A stretch of 40,510 nucleotides of DNA from NCBI GenBank assembly GCA_041663305.1, contig JBAYMT010000008.1, forward strand, positions 1 to 40,510, read 5' to 3'. Below, in pieces: positions 7,621-14,394 of the stretch. Both the position numbers and the translations under genes were made by a program. This DNA comes from Minisyncoccus sp041663305. GTDB lineage: Bacteria; Patescibacteriota; Minisyncoccia; Minisyncoccales; Minisyncoccaceae. A model generated the notes under the pieces. It saw nothing but the letters and a program-made list of their open reading frames with translations, had not been told where the DNA came from and made no database searches. Positions within the stretch are counted from its first letter, which is position 1, and each line of letters opens with the position of its first letter.

Positions 7621-8962
7621 ATACAAACAATACCTTGATGGTAAAGGTACCAAAAATTTTTGGAAAAAAGCTAAACAGAAAGAGTATACAAAAGATGCTG
7701 TAGATAAAATCTACAAGGAATTAACAGTTGGTTTTGACAAACTAACCACACGAAATAGTATAACTTTAAGGTATCTCGGTTTGGTTATTAATTTAGGTAT
7801 GGACAGGTTAGAGATTTCTAACGCTGGGCAAACCTTTATTGATTCTCCTTATAAACAGAAGATAATTGATGAACAAATAATGAAGGTCTATTTAGATTGC
7901 CCTAGACTAAATGACAATATTTCCATAAAAATTGCCCCAATGGAAATTTTGCTCAATATTCTATATTCAGTTGATTATTTTACCTTTGATGAATATAGAC
8001 TTTTTATTTGCTGGATTAATGACAAGAGTGAGATTCCTGCCACTATAGAATTAATTGAGGCCTACAGAAAAGATGTCAATCAGAGTCAGTATTTGGAAAT
8101 ATTAGATCAGAAAAGCCAAGAATTAAACATTGGAGATTTTTCAGATAATGTAAAAAGATTTTTTGACATGATTCTGATATCCTCTTATATCAAAAAGATA
8201 GATGATAATAAAATAATATCTAATCTATCAAAAAAAGATATTGAAATTGTCTTAGAAAGCTTTTCTCTTAGAGATTTTACTGAAACCGGATATTTCAATT
8301 ATCTTACTACAAATAACGGGTGGCAGATTTATACAGCTAATCCGAGTTATATTAAAGTAATAGAGAGCTTGGAATCAAAAACAACCGAAGAGCAGGAAGA
8401 AATAATAAACCAAATTACCGGCGGTCTAAAATTCCCAGACATATCTAGCATTACACCACAAACTATTGATATGGAGCTTGATACTGATCCTGACTCGGAG
8501 ATTAAAACTAAAAAGAATTTTATCACACCTTATAAAATTGATTTTGAATTACGAGATAGCAATAACAGAGCAGCTGGTAATTTTGCAGAGCAAATAGTTC
8601 TTAAGTATGAAAAAGATAAATTAACCTTATCTCATCCGGAGAAAATTCCTGAGATCAAGCAAGTTTCGCTCGAGAATGATTCCCTTGGTTACGATATCTT
8701 ATCATTTGATGATGAACTATTAGAAAAACATATAGAAGTAAAAGCTGTAAGGAACAAACCAGCCTTAACTTTTAGATTTTATATTTCTGAGAATGAAGTT
8801 GCGATAGCAAAGAATGATCCGAATTATCATTTGTATATTGTTTTTGACTATCTTTCTGAGGCACCTTTTATCTATAAAATGCCGAACCCATTTGCACATA
8901 CAGTGCCAGGCGTAACAATTGATCCGATCAAATATTTAGTTACTGTCAGAATTAAAAAATAA
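7610..8962 (+). CDS. DUF3883-type restriction endonuclease-like protein
   Basis: 450 residues. The C-terminal part (from about 321) is a DUF3883-like module with a PD-(D/E)xK-type arrangement: GYD with its Asp near 362, then IEVKA with E376 and K378. The N-terminal 120 residues (LRYLGLVINLGMDRLEISNA) resemble the leading region of AlwI-type type II endonucleases, but I hold that comparison loosely. A Glu/Asp-rich linker (about 265-300) separates the parts. The start overlaps the C5-methyltransferase end by 11 bases. This is the best candidate for the DNA-cleaving subunit of the operon. DUF3883 proteins are common in defence islands next to helicases and methylases. Confidence 0.75.
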   Translation: MINKYKQYLDGKGTKNFWKKAKQKEYTKDAVDKIYKELTVGFDKLTTRNSITLRYLGLVINLGMDRLEISNAGQTFIDSPYKQKIIDEQIMKVYLDCPRLNDNISIKIAPMEILLNILYSVDYFTFDEYRLFICWINDKSEIPATIELIEAYRKDVNQSQYLEILDQKSQELNIGDFSDNVKRFFDMILISSYIKKIDDNKIISNLSKKDIEIVLESFSLRDFTETGYFNYLTTNNGWQIYTANPSYIKVIESLESKTTEEQEEIINQITGGLKFPDISSITPQTIDMELDTDPDSEIKTKKNFITPYKIDFELRDSNNRAAGNFAEQIVLKYEKDKLTLSHPEKIPEIKQVSLENDSLGYDILSFDDELLEKHIEVKAVRNKPALTFRFYISENEVAIAKNDPNYHLYIVFDYLSEAPFIYKMPNPFAHTVPGVTIDPIKYLVTVRIKK

Positions 8963-8974
8963 GACTTGACTGAT

Positions 8975-9976
8975 ATGGCCGCAAGATTGCCTAAAAAAGT
9001 GTTAATGCTATTGGAGAAGTCGAAAGACTCTGCTTTGCTTGCGGTTGAAATCTATAATAAGCCAAGAACGGCTTTTAAAACTCACGCCTATATAACATTG
9101 ATGTGCATAGCCTACACCGCTTTATTCCACTCCATTTTTGAAAGAAGAGATGTAAAATATTACTATAAAAAGAAAAATTCAATTAGATACGAAACTGTGG
9201 ATGGTGAATACAGAGCATGGGAATTGGTAAAGTGCGCCGAGAGTTATTTTCAACAGTCATCAAACCCGGTATTTAGAAATATTGAGTTTATGGCAAGGCT
9301 ACGAAACAAGATAGAGCATAGATTTATACCGGAGATTGATAGTCATGTGCTTGGTGAATGCCAAGCATTCTTGATAAATTTTGAAAATATTTTGGTAAAA
9401 GAATTTCTGCCAAAACATTCAATTGTTGATCATTTAAATATTCCTCTACAAATCAGCAACTTTAAAAGAAAGATCCCAATAACCCAGGATGGCCAGGAGG
9501 TCATTGATTTTATAAAAAATCATAGAAGTTCGATGTCTAAAGCAGTTAGGGATTCGCAAGAATATTCTTTTAAAGTATTCTTGTTGCCTAAAATAGGCAA
9601 TCATCGAAATTCGTCAGATATGGCGGTAGAATTTGTTAATTTTGACCTTGCAGATAAAAATCAAAAAGAAAATTTTGAAAAGATTCAAGCTTTAATTAAA
9701 GAGAAACAAGTACCAGTTGCCAATCAAGGAAAGTATAAGCCAAAAGATGTTCTTAAAACAATAAAAGAACGCACTGGTATTAGTAAGAGTCAAAATTGGC
9801 ACGCTACCATGTGGAGAAAGCATGGAGTGCGACCGCCTACCAACGATCAAAATAAGACCAAAACAAAAACCAAGTACTGTCAGTATGATGTGGTGCATAA
9901 TGACTACATCTATACCGAGGATTGGATAAATATGTTGGTAAAAGACGAAATTGTTCAAAGTAGTAAAACCGTTTGA
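8975..9976 (+). CDS. DUF3644 protein with HEPN ribonuclease motif
   Basis: 333 residues from the ATG at 8975; a TTG at 8966 is possible. The first 150 residues fit DUF3644: helix-rich, starting with LEKSKDSALLAVEIYNKP. They contain R110-N-K-I-E-H115, an Rx4H motif of the kind that forms the active site of HEPN ribonucleases. A middle segment (about 160-250) contains IPITQDGQEVIDFI, and the C-terminal part is a basic, possibly DNA- or RNA-binding domain (KERTGISKSQNWHATMWRKH). DUF3644 genes sit in many phage-defence islands. It starts 12 bases after the nuclease gene and ends the operon. An abortive-infection RNase or toxin role is inferred. Confidence 0.75.
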   Translation: MAARLPKKVLMLLEKSKDSALLAVEIYNKPRTAFKTHAYITLMCIAYTALFHSIFERRDVKYYYKKKNSIRYETVDGEYRAWELVKCAESYFQQSSNPVFRNIEFMARLRNKIEHRFIPEIDSHVLGECQAFLINFENILVKEFLPKHSIVDHLNIPLQISNFKRKIPITQDGQEVIDFIKNHRSSMSKAVRDSQEYSFKVFLLPKIGNHRNSSDMAVEFVNFDLADKNQKENFEKIQALIKEKQVPVANQGKYKPKDVLKTIKERTGISKSQNWHATMWRKHGVRPPTNDQNKTKTKTKYCQYDVVHNDYIYTEDWINMLVKDEIVQSSKTV

Positions 9977-9979
9977 TAT

Positions 9980-10285
9980 TTACAATACTTTAAACTCTCG
10001 CATTTCTTTTTGAGCCGTTTCCATATCCTCGAGCATCTTGAGATATATTGCTCGAGTTTTCTTTGACTTCGGGTTTTCCTCGGCAAACCGAACATCATCA
10101 TCGTCCACGAATCCGGCCAGCGAGATATAAGCACCGGCCAAGAGTCTGATTCGTTCCTTGATCGCTTGTTTGATTTTGGCTTTTGGTTCCGGAAGTGAGG
10201 ATAGCGGATTAAATGATCCGCGTCGATGTGGCATTTTTATGTTTTTAGCGTCCCGAAGGATCGCCTCAATGTCATCGTCCTCCAT
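9980..10285 (-). CDS. small mobile-element protein, unknown (about 101 aa)
   Basis: Helical protein starting MEDDDIEAILRDAKNIKMPH from the ATG at 10285; the same frame extends to 10300. A short basic stretch (residues 17-26) is followed by a Lys/Glu-rich segment (PEPKAKIKQAIKERIRLLAG) and an acidic FVDDDDVRF patch. I recognise no domain. It faces the DUF3644 gene, with only three bases between the two stop codons and no terminator. G+C content and style match the left-hand module (1-2098), not the AT-rich operon between, which suggests it belongs to the same mobile element. Confidence 0.55.
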   Translation of the reverse strand: MEDDDIEAILRDAKNIKMPHRRGSFNPLSSLPEPKAKIKQAIKERIRLLAGAYISLAGFVDDDDVRFAEENPKSKKTRAIYLKMLEDMETAQKEMREFKVL

Positions 10286-10336
10286 AGCAAGCAACAACAT
10301 ACGCTTGCTTTTGAAACAAGTCTAGCGGAGAGTCAT

Positions 10337-10367
10337 ATTTGCTTAACTTTTCAAAAGTTAAGCAAAT
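10337..10367. repeat. perfect 31-base palindrome with one-base centre
   Basis: The left arm 10337-10351 begins ATTTGCTTAAC and is an exact 15-base inverted copy of the right arm 10353-10367; a single C at 10352 is the centre. A weaker outer pair, AGTCTA (10319-10324) and TAGACT (10373-10378), encloses it. No T-run follows on either strand, so it is not a standard terminator. It lies just upstream of the minus-strand gene at 10285. An operator, replication site or resolution site of the element is possible. Confidence 0.7.
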
Positions 10368-10479
10368 TGCATTAGACTCGCAAATTTCGTTCACAGTTGT
10401 TTCCGTTTTCCAAATTGGTGCAAATCTCTTACTGAGGTCGAACCGCTCGCCCCAGGGGCAAACACAGGGCAAGAACGGG

Positions 10480-10593
10480 TTATATATTCTCGTACTTGGC
10501 CAGCAATCCTTTCATTTGGTCTAAAACCACCGTCGGATATTTGTACTCAGTTGCATAATCAAAATGTCGAAAGTCGTTGAGAAGGGCGAGCAC
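10480..10593 (-). pseudogene. C-terminal gene fragment abutting an intergenic repeat
   Basis: A short minus-strand frame of 37 codons, reading LLNDFRHFDYATEYKYPTVV and ending LAKYENI before the TAA at 10480-10482. The amino-acid pattern looks protein-like. The frame is blocked immediately upstream by a TAG at 10594-10596, inside the hairpin of the repeat element. Only the C-terminal tail of a once longer gene seems to remain, cut by the repeat or by the edge of the island. The parent gene is unknown. A GTG at 10593 could in theory start a tiny ORF. Confidence 0.4.
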
Positions 10594-10745
10594 CTAAGCA
10601 AAACCACCTTTTAAGGTGGTTTTTGCTTAGGCGTTTTTCGACAAGGTAGGATGAGAAGGCGGAGGCTGACTGAGCCGAGCCAGGTCTTGAGGCGTTTTCA
10701 GTAGAAAACGACCGAGAGACGAATCCTACCGCCGGAGCCAAAGTA
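10565..10745. repeat. intergenic repeat, copy A, with long hairpin
   Basis: The core hairpin 10593-10631 pairs CCTAAGCAAAACCACCTT with AAGGTGGTTTTTGCTTAGG. TGTCGAAA upstream and TTTCGACA downstream form an outer inverted repeat. The layout GCGAGCAC, hairpin, TTCGACAAG, AGGA recurs in copy B near 14423. Downstream, CGAGAGAC (about 10713-10720) and CGGAGCCAA (10733-10741) recur near 11141 and 16883. The hairpin could also act as a bidirectional terminator. It marks the boundary between the island and the chromosome-like genes to the right. Confidence 0.6.
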
Positions 10746-10767
10746 AAGTTGTTTTAAGAATGAGTTT

Positions 10768-10795
10768 TTGATAGAATAGAAAAAATATAGATAAT
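10768..10795 (+). promoter_or_regulatory. possible promoter of the 87-aa membrane protein
   Basis: TTGATA at 10768-10773, a 16-base spacer and GATAAT at 10790-10795 lie 24 bases before the ATG at 10819. The match is moderate and the DNA is AT-rich, so chance is possible. Confidence 0.35.
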
Positions 10796-10818
10796 TTATT
10801 AATGAAAATATAATTACC

Positions 10819-11082
10819 ATGAAGTTTATATTAGTAATTTTATTAGCCATAGTATTAATCTTATTAGTGTTGATGATAGCATTTCGGAAGAAAATACGAA
10901 AAATTTCCATAAATAAACCATTATTCATATCAGGAGTTTTATTGGCCTTAACGGGTGCTTTCTTAACGTGGAATGGTCATATTTTAGGAGAAAACACCAC
11001 AGGTATTGCAACCGTTATAGGTATTGTCGGGATAGGCCTAATAGCTACATCATCAGTGTCCGGTAAATCCCGAAAAATCTAA
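10819..11082 (+). CDS. small two-TM membrane protein
   Basis: 87 residues: a strongly hydrophobic N-terminal helix (2-23), a basic loop (RKKIRKISINK), a second hydrophobic segment (about 31-48) and a third Gly/Ile-rich one (about 60-78), ending in a basic tail. No known motif. It stands alone between two intergenic repeats, with a possible promoter at 10768-10795 and a terminator at 11167-11187. Small membrane proteins like this are frequent in candidate-phyla genomes. No function can be given. Confidence 0.6.
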   Translation: MKFILVILLAIVLILLVLMIAFRKKIRKISINKPLFISGVLLALTGAFLTWNGHILGENTTGIATVIGIVGIGLIATSSVSGKSRKI

Positions 11083-11140
11083 ATCAATAAATTATTGCCA
11101 AGTAGCTTCCGCTAAATAGGTTCTAACATCGTTCAGCGAA

Positions 11141-11168
11141 CGGAGCCAACAAAAAAGTGTCGAGAGAC
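11141..11168. repeat. intergenic repeat, copy C
   Basis: GGAGCCAAC, an A-run, then GTGTCGAGAGAC (11142-11168). The same arrangement with four differences recurs at 16883-16910, and parts of it occur at 10713-10741. It directly precedes a terminator hairpin. Confidence 0.55.
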
Positions 11169-11187
11169 CGACTTTTGTCGGTTTTTT
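11167..11187 (+). terminator. Rho-independent terminator
   Basis: ACCGAC, a TTTT loop, GTCGGT and a T-run end the transcript of the 87-residue gene before the ars promoter at 11191. Confidence 0.75.
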
Positions 11188-11190
11188 CAT

Positions 11191-11232
11191 TTGACTTCAT
11201 TCTAAAAGTATATTAATATGTATTCATATACT
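11191..11232 (+). promoter_or_regulatory. ars promoter with overlapping ArsR-operator-like palindrome
   Basis: TTGACT (11191-11196), a 17-base spacer and TAATAT (11214-11219) form a promoter. An inverted repeat AGTATAT (11207-11213) and ATATACT (11226-11232), with an inner ATATG/CATAT pair, spans the -10 box and the expected start. Such AT-rich dyads over the promoter are typical of ArsR/SmtB autorepression. Transcription would start near 11226, giving a nearly leaderless message for an ATG at 11233. Confidence 0.6.
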
Positions 11233-11526
11233 ATGAAGCCTAATTGTTGTAAAAATAAGAGACTTATTAAAGAAACGGGAAAAACCGTTGAACTATTAAA
11301 AGTAATTGCCGAGGAGAATCGCCTTAGGATTCTTTGTATTTTAAAAAGCGGAGAACAATGCGTCTGTGATATTATTGAAAATCTTGGACTATCGCAAAGT
11401 CTTGTTTCTCATCATCTTAAGAAGTTAAAAGATGCTGGGCTAGTAAAAGATAATAAAAAAGGATTCTGGGTTTATTATTCTCTTACAGAAAAAGGAGAAA
11501 GAATAGCAAATTTAGATTTTAATTAA
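11233..11526 (+). CDS. arsR: ArsR/SmtB-family metalloid-responsive repressor
   Basis: 97 residues from the ATG at 11233 (MKPNCCKNK). A start at 11218 is in frame but would fall inside the -10 box. A winged HTH spans most of the protein: recognition helix LSQSLVSHHLKKLKDAGLV, then the wing GFWVYYSL. The CVC pair in EQCVCDIIENL matches the classical ArsR As(III) site in the DNA-binding helix, and an N-terminal Cys pair may supply a further ligand. It is first in a five-gene operon, five bases before the next gene, and probably represses the operon through the palindrome at 11207-11232 until trivalent arsenic binds. Confidence 0.9.
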   Translation: MKPNCCKNKRLIKETGKTVELLKVIAEENRLRILCILKSGEQCVCDIIENLGLSQSLVSHHLKKLKDAGLVKDNKKGFWVYYSLTEKGERIANLDFN

Positions 11527-11531
11527 GCAAT

Positions 11532-12224
11532 ATGAATAAAATATCAATAGAGTGGAAGCACTTTGATAAAGAAGGAAAAACCTGCGAAAGATGTTCGGGG
11601 ACAGGAAGCAATCTTTCAAAAATCATAGTAAAGATGCAAAAAGAGCTTGGATTAGAAATTTCCTTTAAGGAAACTAAACTACCAGAAGAAAGAATGTCTG
11701 AATCAAATGAAATACTTATAGACGGTATTCTTTTAGAAAATCTTATTCCTGATATCAAAACTGGCAAAAATCAATGTTCTTCTTGCGCTGAATTAATTAA
11801 TCAGTCGAAAAACTGTAATTGCAGGACATTGAATCAAGGAGAAAAAATGTTTGAAGAAATACCTATTGAAATTATAGAACAAGCTATTTTGAATAAAATT
11901 AATTTAAAAAATATGAATAATAAAATAGAAAAAATAGTAGTTTATGGCTCTGGTTGTGGTTCGTGTAAGCAATTGTTCGAATCAGTAAAAGAAGCTGTTG
12001 ATAATTTAAAGATAGATATCAATGTAGAATATGCAGATGAAATACAGCAGATAATAGGACTTGGATTCATGTCTTTTCCTGTTCTAGTTATAAATAAAGA
12101 TCCTGTGGTAATCGGCAAAGTTTTAAATGTTAAAGAAGTTGAAGAAGTGATTAAAAAATACATTGCAGGAGAAAAAACAAAAGATGAATCTTCTTCTCCT
12201 TGTTCTTGCGGAGGAAAATGTTAA
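11532..12224 (+). CDS. DUF2703-thioredoxin-like fusion protein of the ars operon
   Basis: 230 residues in one frame. Residues 1-105 fit DUF2703 (CERCSGTG with C18 and C21, further pairs C82/C85 and C95/C97), a small family often beside arsenic genes. Residues 129-212 are a small thioredoxin-fold redox domain of the MTH895/Thioredoxin_3 type with GCGSCK (C142/C145) and a MSFPVLVIN cis-Pro region. The tail PCSCGGKC adds three cysteines. These parts are normally separate proteins. The fused form may pass reducing equivalents or bound arsenic to the partner proteins. Start at the ATG 11532, five bases after arsR; an internal ATG at 11913 could make the thioredoxin part alone. Confidence 0.8.
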   Translation: MNKISIEWKHFDKEGKTCERCSGTGSNLSKIIVKMQKELGLEISFKETKLPEERMSESNEILIDGILLENLIPDIKTGKNQCSSCAELINQSKNCNCRTLNQGEKMFEEIPIEIIEQAILNKINLKNMNNKIEKIVVYGSGCGSCKQLFESVKEAVDNLKIDINVEYADEIQQIIGLGFMSFPVLVINKDPVVIGKVLNVKEVEEVIKKYIAGEKTKDESSSPCSCGGKC

Positions 12225-12226
12225 TT

Positions 12227-13204
12227 ATGGACATTTTTTACCCAATACAATTTTTGGCCAACGCTATAAGCTATGGGCTAATAGGACTAACAGAGGGATC
12301 TTTCTGGGGAAGTGCTGTTAATTTTTTTGTCTACGATACCATTAAAATCGGCATTCTTTTGCTATTTGTTAATTATTTAATGTCTATAATTAGGTATTAT
12401 TTTCCCATGGAAAGAGCTCGAGATATTTTAAGCAAGAAGCGTTGGCTTGGCCTTAATTATATAATGGCTGCTTTATTGGGAGTTGTTACTCCATTCTGCT
12501 CATGTTCATCAATTCCTTTATTCATCGGCTTTATGGGTGCTGGAATACCATTGGGCGTTACCTTTGCCTTTCTAATAAGTTCGCCATTGATTAATGAGTC
12601 TTCTTTGTATCTATTCCCAGCTATGTTCGGATGGAAGGTTACTATTTTATATAATCTTTTCGGGTTAATAATTGCAGTAATCGGAGGAATGATAATCCAA
12701 AAACTCAAGGTTGAAAAATATATTATACCCGAACTTTTAAATTTTAAATCAAGAGCACAGGTAGAGTTAGATAATGGGGGAAGATTACCATTTAAAAAAC
12801 TTATTTCATATTTTTGGAAAGATGGAATTGTTATTACGAAAAAGATTTTTCCTTATGTAATTTTAGGCGTTGGGGTGGGGGCTATTATTCATGGGTTTGT
12901 ACCTAGTAGTTTAGTTGAGCACTTTTTATCAACCAAATCTTGGTGGACAGTTCCTTTGGCTGTTATTTTGGGCGCGCCTCTTTATGCTAATTCTGTAAGT
13001 GTGCTTCCGATCATGGAAGCATTAGTGGGCAAGGGAGCTCCTTTGGGCACGGTATTGTCATTTATGACAGCTATCGTAACTCTTTCGCTCCCAGAAGCTT
13101 TGATTTTAAAAAAGGTTATGCGCTGGCAGTTATTGGCGATATTTTTTGGCATTGTTACTGTTGGTATAATAATTATGGGATATTTGTTTAATATAATTCT
13201 ATAA
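12227..13204 (+). CDS. arsP: ArsP/DUF318-family permease
   Basis: 325 residues from the ATG at 12227, two bases after the fusion gene; an in-frame ATG at 12218 sits too close to the GGAGG at 12210-12214. About eight membrane helices. The FCSCSSIPLF motif in an early helix (near residue 90) and the paired GAPLYANSVSVLPI block near 250 mark the DUF318 permease family, to which ArsP belongs. ArsP exports trivalent organoarsenicals such as methylarsenite. The CSC cysteines are likely substrate ligands. The operon context (arsR before, arsF/arsG-like after) supports this over other DUF318 roles. Confidence 0.85.
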   Translation: MDIFYPIQFLANAISYGLIGLTEGSFWGSAVNFFVYDTIKIGILLLFVNYLMSIIRYYFPMERARDILSKKRWLGLNYIMAALLGVVTPFCSCSSIPLFIGFMGAGIPLGVTFAFLISSPLINESSLYLFPAMFGWKVTILYNLFGLIIAVIGGMIIQKLKVEKYIIPELLNFKSRAQVELDNGGRLPFKKLISYFWKDGIVITKKIFPYVILGVGVGAIIHGFVPSSLVEHFLSTKSWWTVPLAVILGAPLYANSVSVLPIMEALVGKGAPLGTVLSFMTAIVTLSLPEALILKKVMRWQLLAIFFGIVTVGIIIMGYLFNIIL

Positions 13205-13207
13205 AAC

Positions 13208-13654
13208 ATGAATAAAAAAATAATAATTGGTGTTGGGATAATAGCCTTAATCATACTGGCTATCTTTCTTATTAAGCCAAGAGGCAACACTGTCAGTGAA
13301 AATTCGAATAGCGCAGGAGCTTCAAGAGTTCAGATTTTTCTTTTCCATGCAACCCAACGTTGCCCAACCTGTATCAGGATAGGGCAACTATCAAAATCCA
13401 CGGTTGAGGAGCGTTTTTCAGAACAGCTTAAAACGGGAAAAATAGAATTTAGAGAAATCAACATTGACCTTCCAGAAAATAAAGCCCTGGCTGAAAAGTT
13501 TCAAGTTGGCGGCTCGGCTTTTTTTATTAATTCAATCAAAAACGGAGAGGATGACATAGCAGAGGATACTATGGTTTGGCAACTTGCTGGCGGAATGTCT
13601 GATAAATTTAAGGACTATCTCACAAATAAACTCAATACAATATTGGGAATATAA
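13208..13654 (+). CDS. arsF: ArsF-like membrane-anchored thioredoxin-fold protein
   Basis: 148 residues: an N-terminal membrane anchor (about 5-22), a short linker, then a thioredoxin-like domain with CPTC (C52-C55) in FHATQRCPTCIRIG and a C-terminal half containing REINIDLPENKALAEKFQV. This matches the ArsF family (nitroreductase subunit of the arsEFG system), which reduces nitroaromatic arsenicals at the membrane. It starts three bases after the permease and two bases before the ArsG-like gene. No separate arsE was found; the upstream fusion protein might take its part (inference). Confidence 0.75.
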   Translation: MNKKIIIGVGIIALIILAIFLIKPRGNTVSENSNSAGASRVQIFLFHATQRCPTCIRIGQLSKSTVEERFSEQLKTGKIEFREINIDLPENKALAEKFQVGGSAFFINSIKNGEDDIAEDTMVWQLAGGMSDKFKDYLTNKLNTILGI

Positions 13655-13656
13655 GT

Positions 13657-14373
13657 ATGGATTTTATAAATAGCATGATTACAAATTATAATATCCCTGT
13701 TTTATCCGCTTTTTTATTGGGCATACTTACCTCTATTAGCCCGTGTCCGTTAGCTACCAATATAACAGCGATTGCTTACATTTCCAAAGATATTAAAACT
13801 CCCAAGTATACAATTTTATCAGGTCTTTTTTACACATTGGGCAGAGGGATAAGCTATACATTATTGGCAGCCTTAATATATTTTGGGTTCTCGTCTTTTC
13901 AAATTTCCCGAATTTTTCAAGGATGGGGAGATAAGGTTTTAGGAATTGTATTGATTTTAATAGGGCTTATTATGCTTGGAGTGATAAGGATAAATATAAA
14001 AAATAACTCCCAGATTTTTGAAAGGGTGAAATTATGGTTAGCAAATAAAGGATATTTCGGCTCATTAGCGCTGGGCATGATCTTTGCCCTCGCTTTCTGC
14101 CCGTATAGCGGGGTTCTGTTTTTTGGTGTTTTAATCCCATTAGTGATCAGCTCTGTCGGTGGTTTGTTACTTCCAGCTTTTTTTGCTGCAGGCACTGGCT
14201 TGCCAGTGATCGTTTTTTCATTTTTAATTGCCTTTTCGATACAAAGGGTTGGTCGAGCATTCAAGGCAGTTCAAAAGATTGAAAAGGTAATTAGATATGG
14301 CGTTGCTTCAATATTTATAATTGCAGGCCTTTATTATCTGCAATATCTTTTTATTTATTTAGCGAATTTATAG
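13657..14373 (+). CDS. arsG: ArsG-like efflux permease (CcdA/DsbD fold)
   Basis: 238 residues with about six membrane helices of the CcdA/DsbD type. The SISPCPLATN motif in the first repeat and ALAFCPYSGVLFFG in the second place the paired helix-embedded cysteines expected of the family. The ArsG branch exports aromatic aminoarsenicals together with ArsE/ArsF. It is last in the operon and is followed by the hairpin of repeat copy B, which probably ends transcription. A thiol-disulfide electron carrier feeding the ArsF-like protein is the alternative reading. Confidence 0.75.
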   Translation: MDFINSMITNYNIPVLSAFLLGILTSISPCPLATNITAIAYISKDIKTPKYTILSGLFYTLGRGISYTLLAALIYFGFSSFQISRIFQGWGDKVLGIVLILIGLIMLGVIRINIKNNSQIFERVKLWLANKGYFGSLALGMIFALAFCPYSGVLFFGVLIPLVISSVGGLLLPAFFAAGTGLPVIVFSFLIAFSIQRVGRAFKAVQKIEKVIRYGVASIFIIAGLYYLQYLFIYLANL

Positions 14374-14394
14374 AGCTCAAATCCTCATATATTC

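Noticed and set aside
2402..9976. Assignment of the operon to DISARM, BREX or a standard type I/III restriction system
   Set aside because: No DUF1998, PLD, PglZ, BrxC, HsdS or Mod/Res pair is present; only single components are shared.
10272..10472. 66-codon minus-strand ORF ending in the start of the 9980-10285 gene
   Set aside because: It begins with TTG, reads through the perfect palindrome and has an unconvincing composition; an untranslated control region fits better.
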